Of a stretch of DNA of 9,588 bases, positions 6,837 through 9,588 are shown in pieces (within the stretch, counting starts at the first letter, position 1; the number at the start of each line of letters is the position of its first letter). The translations under genes and the position numbers were made by a program. The notes below the pieces were generated by a model. It was not told the DNA's origin. It saw only the letters and a program-made list of their open reading frames with translations, and made no database searches. Source of the DNA: Chloroflexota bacterium (GTDB taxonomy: Bacteria; Chloroflexota; Limnocylindria; Limnocylindrales; CSP1-4); NCBI GenBank assembly GCA_027346765.1, contig DAIERN010000038.1, forward strand, positions 1-9,588. The letters run 5' to 3'.

Positions 6837-7718
6837 CTAGCGCGGTGCTCCGACCTCAGCTTGCGTGGGCTGAGGCTGTGGCGGCGCCACCGGCACCGGC
6901 CGGAGATACAGGTAGAGCACCGGCACGAGGTAAGCCAGGTAGACGACGAGCGTCATCACCTCGGGCGCGGCCGCGTAGCCCAGCAGCGCGCGCAGGAAGA
7001 GGCCCACCCCCGCATCGTCCGGCAGCACGCCGCTGACGTCGAACGCGATGCCGGTGCCAACGTTGATCCAGCCAACCTCGATCAGCTCATGCACCGCGTG
7101 GCTGAGCAGTCCGGCGGCGATGAAAACCAGCGCCAGGCCGGTCAGTCGGAAGAAGGTGCCGTAGTTGATGCGCCGCGCGCCGGTGTAGATAGCCCAGCCG
7201 AGCGCGACCGCGATCGCGAGGCCAACCAACGCGCCAATGAGCGTCGCGAGCTCCGCGCCCGGCCCGCTGGCGGCCGCGGCGTTCACCTGGCCCACCAGGA
7301 AGAGTGACGTTTCGACGCCCTCGCGAATGACCGCGCTGAACGCGAGCACTGCCAGGCTCCACGCATTGCCCTCAGTAAGCACGCGGTCGACCGCCGCCTG
7401 GAGCTCGCCGCGCACGCTGCGTGCCTGGCGGCGCATCCAGAAGAGCATCCAGGTGAGCACGGCCGCGGCGAGCACCATCGTGCCCGCCTCGAACAGCTGC
7501 TCGTACGGCGCCTGGAACTCGCCCACCGTGACGAAGATCACCACGCCAAGGACAGCGGCGATTGCCACAGCGGCAGCGGCGCCGATCCAGATCTTGGCGA
7601 AGTGACGCCGGTTACCCGTCTTTGCCAGGTAAGCCAGGATGATGCTCACGATCAGCGCCGCCTCGACGCCCTCGCGCAGGCCGGTCACCAGACCGGCTAT
7701 CAGTGAGCCAAGATCCAC
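6837..7718 (-). CDS. FTR1/EfeU-family high-affinity iron permease
   Basis: FTR1-type permeases carry iron across the cytoplasmic membrane, usually with an oxidase (Fet3 in yeast, EfeB/EfeO in bacteria). This 293-residue protein has seven hydrophobic segments and both diagnostic iron-binding REXXE motifs: REGVEA (15-20) in TM1 and REGVETSLF (132-140) in TM4. Also conserved are FEAGTMVLAA (77-86), HAVHELIEVGW (207-217), and LPDDAGVGLFLRALLGY with APEVM near the C-terminus. The last ~20 residues are a Pro/Gln-rich cytoplasmic tail. The GTG start at 7718 is well supported by GGAGG ending 6 bases upstream, and a promoter lies at 7766-7794. No efeO or efeB gene is in the window; the upstream neighbour is a secreted peptidase, so this may be a stand-alone permease. 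Confidence 0.94.
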   Translation of the reverse strand: MDLGSLIAGLVTGLREGVEAALIVSIILAYLAKTGNRRHFAKIWIGAAAAVAIAAVLGVVIFVTVGEFQAPYEQLFEAGTMVLAAAVLTWMLFWMRRQARSVRGELQAAVDRVLTEGNAWSLAVLAFSAVIREGVETSLFLVGQVNAAAASGPGAELATLIGALVGLAIAVALGWAIYTGARRINYGTFFRLTGLALVFIAAGLLSHAVHELIEVGWINVGTGIAFDVSGVLPDDAGVGLFLRALLGYAAAPEVMTLVVYLAYLVPVLYLYLRPVPVAPPQPQPTQAEVGAPR

Positions 7719-7723
7719 CCGAA

Positions 7724-7728
7724 GCCTC
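7724..7728 (-). promoter_or_regulatory. Ribosome binding site of the FTR1 gene
   Basis: GGAGG on the minus strand, followed by about 6 bases and then the GTG start at 7718. It is one of two clear Shine-Dalgarno sequences in the window and decides the start in favour of GTG over an out-of-frame ATG about 20 bases upstream. Confidence 0.8.
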
Positions 7729-7740
7729 CGATTTTCATTT

Positions 7741-7757
7741 CCGACCGGTTCAGTCGG
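7741..7757. promoter_or_regulatory. Inverted repeat at the predicted FTR1 transcription start
   Basis: CCGAC (7741-7745) and GTCGG (7753-7757) are perfect inverted repeats separated by 7 bases. They lie just downstream of the predicted -10 hexamer, where a repressor would block initiation or a leader hairpin could form. GACCGGTT inside it recurs near 7806. An iron-responsive operator is tempting but the sequence matches neither a Fur nor a DtxR consensus well. Confidence 0.3.
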
Positions 7758-7765
7758 GATTTCGA

Positions 7766-7794
7766 ATGCTACGGGCCAGCGTTCAGACCGTCAA
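7766..7794 (-). promoter_or_regulatory. Sigma-70-like promoter for the FTR1 gene
   Basis: On the minus strand TTGACG (7789-7794, 5 of 6 matches to the -35 consensus) is followed by a 17-base spacer and TAGCAT (7766-7771, 4 of 6 to the -10 consensus). Initiation would fall near 7759, giving a leader of about 40 bases. It lies entirely in the gap after the peptidase stop, so the permease can be transcribed independently. Confidence 0.6.
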
Positions 7795-7822
7795 TCGAAG
7801 GCGAAGACCGGTTTTGAAGGCC

Positions 7823-9181
7823 CTAGCCGTCGCCGACGGGATAGAGGCTCGGGAAGCGATCCGCGTGACCGCCACCGTTGTCGCCGGCGTCCGCATCGAG
7901 CGTGTTGAGCAGCTCCAACGTGCCGCCCAGCCCGAACTTGAACTTCTCGTAGTAGTCGCGCAGGCCAATCCAGAAGTCGGCATCACCCACGCGCCGGCGG
8001 TAGTCGTCGAGGTAGTCGGCGCCCTGGATGTAGACGACCTCGTAGTAGCAGGTCGCGCCGTAGTCGTAGACGCTGCCGTCGAGGTTGGTCGTACCGCACT
8101 TGGAGTTGCGGAAGCCGATGATCGTTCGGGTCAGGAATTCGGAAACTGCCTCGTCGGCGAACGGGTCCGTCGCCTGGTCGTTGCCGACGACGCCGTAGAA
8201 CCACTGGTGCGCGGTCTCGTGCGTCACCAGGTAGCGCCGCCGCGTCGAGTTCGTCGCGTTGCTGGGAATCCAGATCATGCCCGGCGATTCCATGCCGCCG
8301 CCCAGCGGGATCTCGGCAACGTTGAGCGTCGCGTACGGGTACGGGCTCACCTTGTCCGTAAAGGCGTCGAACGCCGTGCGGGTATAGCTCAAGAGACTGC
8401 TCGAGGACAGGGACAGGGTGTACACACCGACCGTGACCCCGTTGAAGTCGCTGCTCTTGACCTTGTAGCGCGGACTGGCGCTGAAGTTGAAGTCGCGCAC
8501 GTTGTGGGCGACGAACGTCGTGCTCGCGCCGTTGACCTCGGTCTGTTGGCCGGTGGTGGCGTACTTCACTCCAGGGCGGTCACTGGTGAGCGTCACGCGG
8601 ACGTCGCTCGCGGTCTGCGTGACGTACGGCTCGCCAAAGTTGGGCGTCGACCAGGTATGGCGCTTGGTCAGCCACGGGATCCAGCGGTAGGCGGTAACGA
8701 CGTCGTTGCGCTTCGCGAACAGCCACTTCTTCTTCTTGCCGCTGGTGTTGAAGGTGGCGTCATAGCCGATGAGCACGGTGGCCTGATTGCCGGGGTCCAG
8801 TGGGACGGGCAGGCTGACGACGACATTTGCGTCGTCGACCTGGGCGGTCGAACCTTCGTCGTTGACGCGCACCTCGCGCAGGTTCATGTGGCCGATCAGG
8901 GTGGGGATGAAGTTGAAGGTCAGGGCGTCGACCGGGTTGTCGGTCGAGTTCGTCACCGTCGCGATGCTGGTCACTGACATGCGGCCCGCGCCCCAGCGGA
9001 TGTTGGCCGTTACGTCATAGGTCGCCGCCAGACCCAGGCTGTTTGGCGCATCGCCGGCGACTGCGACGGGCGCGGGTATCAGAACCGCCAACGCGAGGAG
9101 CGTCAGGGGTAGGAGCAACCACCTGATCGATGGGCGACACGGCTCGCCCGTCCGACATGGCACGCTCGAAGGATGCCCCAC
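7823..9181 (-). CDS. Secreted M1-family (gluzincin) zinc metallopeptidase
   Basis: A 452-residue protein with a hydrophobic signal segment at about 20-43 (WLLLPLTLLALAVLIP then small residues), so exported or membrane-anchored. An N-terminal beta-rich domain precedes a thermolysin-like catalytic domain with GGMES (295-299, in place of the usual GAMEN), zinc site H321-E-T-A-H325 and the third ligand E344 eighteen residues on (HEXXH-X18-E). Tyr384 in VVYIQGADYL is in the position of the catalytic tyrosine. The chain ends soon after the catalytic domain (RFPSLYPVG), so the C-terminal helical domain of classic aminopeptidases N is absent. All catalytic residues are present, so an active peptidase is expected; substrate unknown. 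The start is GTG at 9181, with GTG at 9163 as an alternative; no clear ribosome binding site. Its C-terminus is repeated in the fragment at 9296-9469. Confidence 0.9.
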   Translation of the reverse strand: MGHPSSVPCRTGEPCRPSIRWLLLPLTLLALAVLIPAPVAVAGDAPNSLGLAATYDVTANIRWGAGRMSVTSIATVTNSTDNPVDALTFNFIPTLIGHMNLREVRVNDEGSTAQVDDANVVVSLPVPLDPGNQATVLIGYDATFNTSGKKKKWLFAKRNDVVTAYRWIPWLTKRHTWSTPNFGEPYVTQTASDVRVTLTSDRPGVKYATTGQQTEVNGASTTFVAHNVRDFNFSASPRYKVKSSDFNGVTVGVYTLSLSSSSLLSYTRTAFDAFTDKVSPYPYATLNVAEIPLGGGMESPGMIWIPSNATNSTRRRYLVTHETAHQWFYGVVGNDQATDPFADEAVSEFLTRTIIGFRNSKCGTTNLDGSVYDYGATCYYEVVYIQGADYLDDYRRRVGDADFWIGLRDYYEKFKFGLGGTLELLNTLDADAGDNGGGHADRFPSLYPVGDG

Positions 9182-9231
9182 TCCGACGGCGCATGTGAAC
9201 CGTACTTGTCAACCAGACGGCCCCGGAAATC

Positions 9232-9264
9232 GGTTGGCGCACGATCTGAAACTGCGCTGCAACC
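9232..9264. repeat. 10-bp hairpin upstream of the M1 peptidase
   Basis: GGTTGGCGCA (9232-9241) pairs with TGCGC (9253-9257) and CAACC (9260-9264), ten pairs with a 2-base bulge and an 11-base loop. It lies in the 114-base gap between the two peptidase copies, about 50 bases upstream of the GTG at 9181. On the minus strand it is followed by GATTTCC, a poor T-run, so it could be a weak terminator of the upstream copy or a leader hairpin. Nearby, TTGACA at 9207-9212 (minus) is a perfect -35 but has no -10 at the right distance. Confidence 0.4.
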
Positions 9265-9272
9265 TAAATGAG

Positions 9273-9294
9273 CGCGAGATGCCCCGTTCTCGCG
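9273..9294 (-). terminator. Hairpin directly after the stop of the second peptidase copy
   Basis: CGCGAGA (9273-9279) and TCTCGCG (9288-9294) form a perfect 7-bp stem with an 8-base loop. It begins one base past the TGA at 9296-9298 on the minus strand. A real T-tract is missing, though a short ATTT follows some bases later. Position suggests a transcript end; confidence is modest. Confidence 0.35.
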
Positions 9295-9295
9295 A

Positions 9296-9469
9296 TCAGC
9301 CCCCGACTGGGAAGAGGCTGGGGAAGCGCGCGTGGTGGCCGCCGCCCTTGCCGTTGGAGTACGCGTCGAGCGTGGTCAGCAGCTGCTTGGTGCCGCCCAT
9401 CTTCCACTTGTACTGCTGGTAATAGGCCCGCAGACCGGCCCAGAAGTTCGAGTCGCCGACGCGCTTGCG
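9296..9469 (-). pseudogene. C-terminal remnant of a second M1-type peptidase, paralogue of the 7823-9181 gene
   Basis: The last 57 codons before the TGA at 9296-9298 read RKRVGDSNFWAGLRAYY and so on to FPSLFPVGG. By hand alignment to the end of the complete peptidase (from about residue 397) I count 33 identities in 56 positions with no internal gap, so this is a tandem paralogue on the same strand. Homology stops sharply at about 9469: the codons upstream in this frame no longer match the expected GADYLDDY block and become Arg/Ser/Ala-rich. On the other strand the same sequence reads as a different protein family. The zinc site and everything N-terminal of it are not in the window. Either the gene was truncated by rearrangement or the assembly joins two places. 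Confidence 0.7.
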
Positions 9470-9588
9470 CTGCGCCGTGGCGTCGAGCCCCGAGCGGGTC
9501 GCCCTGGTGGGCGCACTGCTCGCCGAGCGCGGCGTCGAGCTCGTGTCACTGCGCACGCGCGCCTCGCTCGAAGAGCGCTACCTGCAGC
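9465..9588 (+). CDS. Probable C-terminal piece of an ABC-transporter ATP-binding protein, broken at its 5' side and cut by the window edge
   Basis: The plus strand reads LRCAVASSPERVALV, then a helix (GALLAERG), then VELVSLRTRASLEERYLQ up to the edge. The layout resembles the extreme C-terminus of many ABC-2-type ATPases, where a degenerate beta-alpha-beta region ends in a SLEE-y/f-L motif. No Walker A, signature or Walker B motif is present, because the frame runs into a stop at 9423 and the upstream sequence belongs to the antisense peptidase remnant. Third positions are strongly G/C in this frame. The call rests on about 40 residues, so it is tentative; it could also be a chance reading. 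Confidence 0.45.
   Translation, partial: MRCAVASSPERVALVGALLAERGVELVSLRTRASLEERYLQ

Noticed and set aside
7728..7741. A Fur-like box (ATTTTCATTT) in front of the FTR1 gene
   Set aside because: Only a short AT-rich half match; no 19-base dyad and it overlaps the ribosome binding site region.
7703..8977. A 424-codon open frame on the plus strand opposite the peptidase
   Set aside because: Its translation is Val/Arg/Ala/Asp-rich without recognisable motifs, and it is the complement of a gene with intact catalytic residues. High GC makes long antisense frames common.
9184..9212. A promoter for the peptidase built on TTGACA at 9207-9212 (minus strand)
   Set aside because: The -35 is perfect, but 17 bases downstream the sequence is CCGTCG, far from a -10, and it would nearly coincide with the start codon.

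Overview
This is a high-GC window (roughly two thirds G+C by eye, strong G/C third-position bias) with several GTG starts. It looks like a bacterial chromosome. The gene content (type III glutamine synthetase, a stand-alone ResB protein, a small secreted M1 peptidase with a tandem paralogue, a lone FTR1 permease) would fit an environmental Chloroflexota-like lineage, but that placement is inference. No tRNA, rRNA, CRISPR array, transposase or phage gene was seen.

Layout, left to right. A minus-strand cluster covers 1-3701 and is read right to left: a trans-sulfuration PLP enzyme (2493-3701), a ResB/Ccs1 cytochrome c biogenesis protein whose frame touches the PLP stop codon (991 to about 2496), and the N-terminal 308 residues of a type III glutamine synthetase running off the left edge (1-926). 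Upstream of the cluster is a 208-base non-coding gap (3702-3909). It folds on paper into a long closing stem enclosing four hairpins, followed by a stem that would cover the start codon of the PLP gene. This is the best candidate here for an undescribed element, a structured leader RNA or possibly an operator array. Next is a membrane diguanylate cyclase (3910-5391, minus), transcribed divergently from an MFS transporter (5522-6760, plus). The MFS gene converges on an FTR1/EfeU-type iron permease (6837-7718, minus), which has a recognisable sigma-70-like promoter and a good ribosome binding site. Then comes a secreted M1-type zinc metallopeptidase (7823-9181, minus). At the right edge lies the last ~57 codons of a second, paralogous M1 peptidase (9296-9469, minus). 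It stops abruptly against plus-strand sequence that reads like the C-terminus of an ABC-transporter ATPase (9465-9588).

How the genes relate: the left cluster joins sulfur amino-acid metabolism, cytochrome c maturation and nitrogen assimilation. The link between the first two may be thiol or sulfur handling, but this is inference. The diguanylate cyclase has intact GGDEF active-site and RxxD inhibition-site motifs, so it is probably an active, feedback-controlled c-di-GMP synthase with a membrane input domain. FTR1 appears without its usual EfeO/EfeB partners. The peptidase pair and the ABC fragment mark a locus of duplication and rearrangement, or an assembly chimera.
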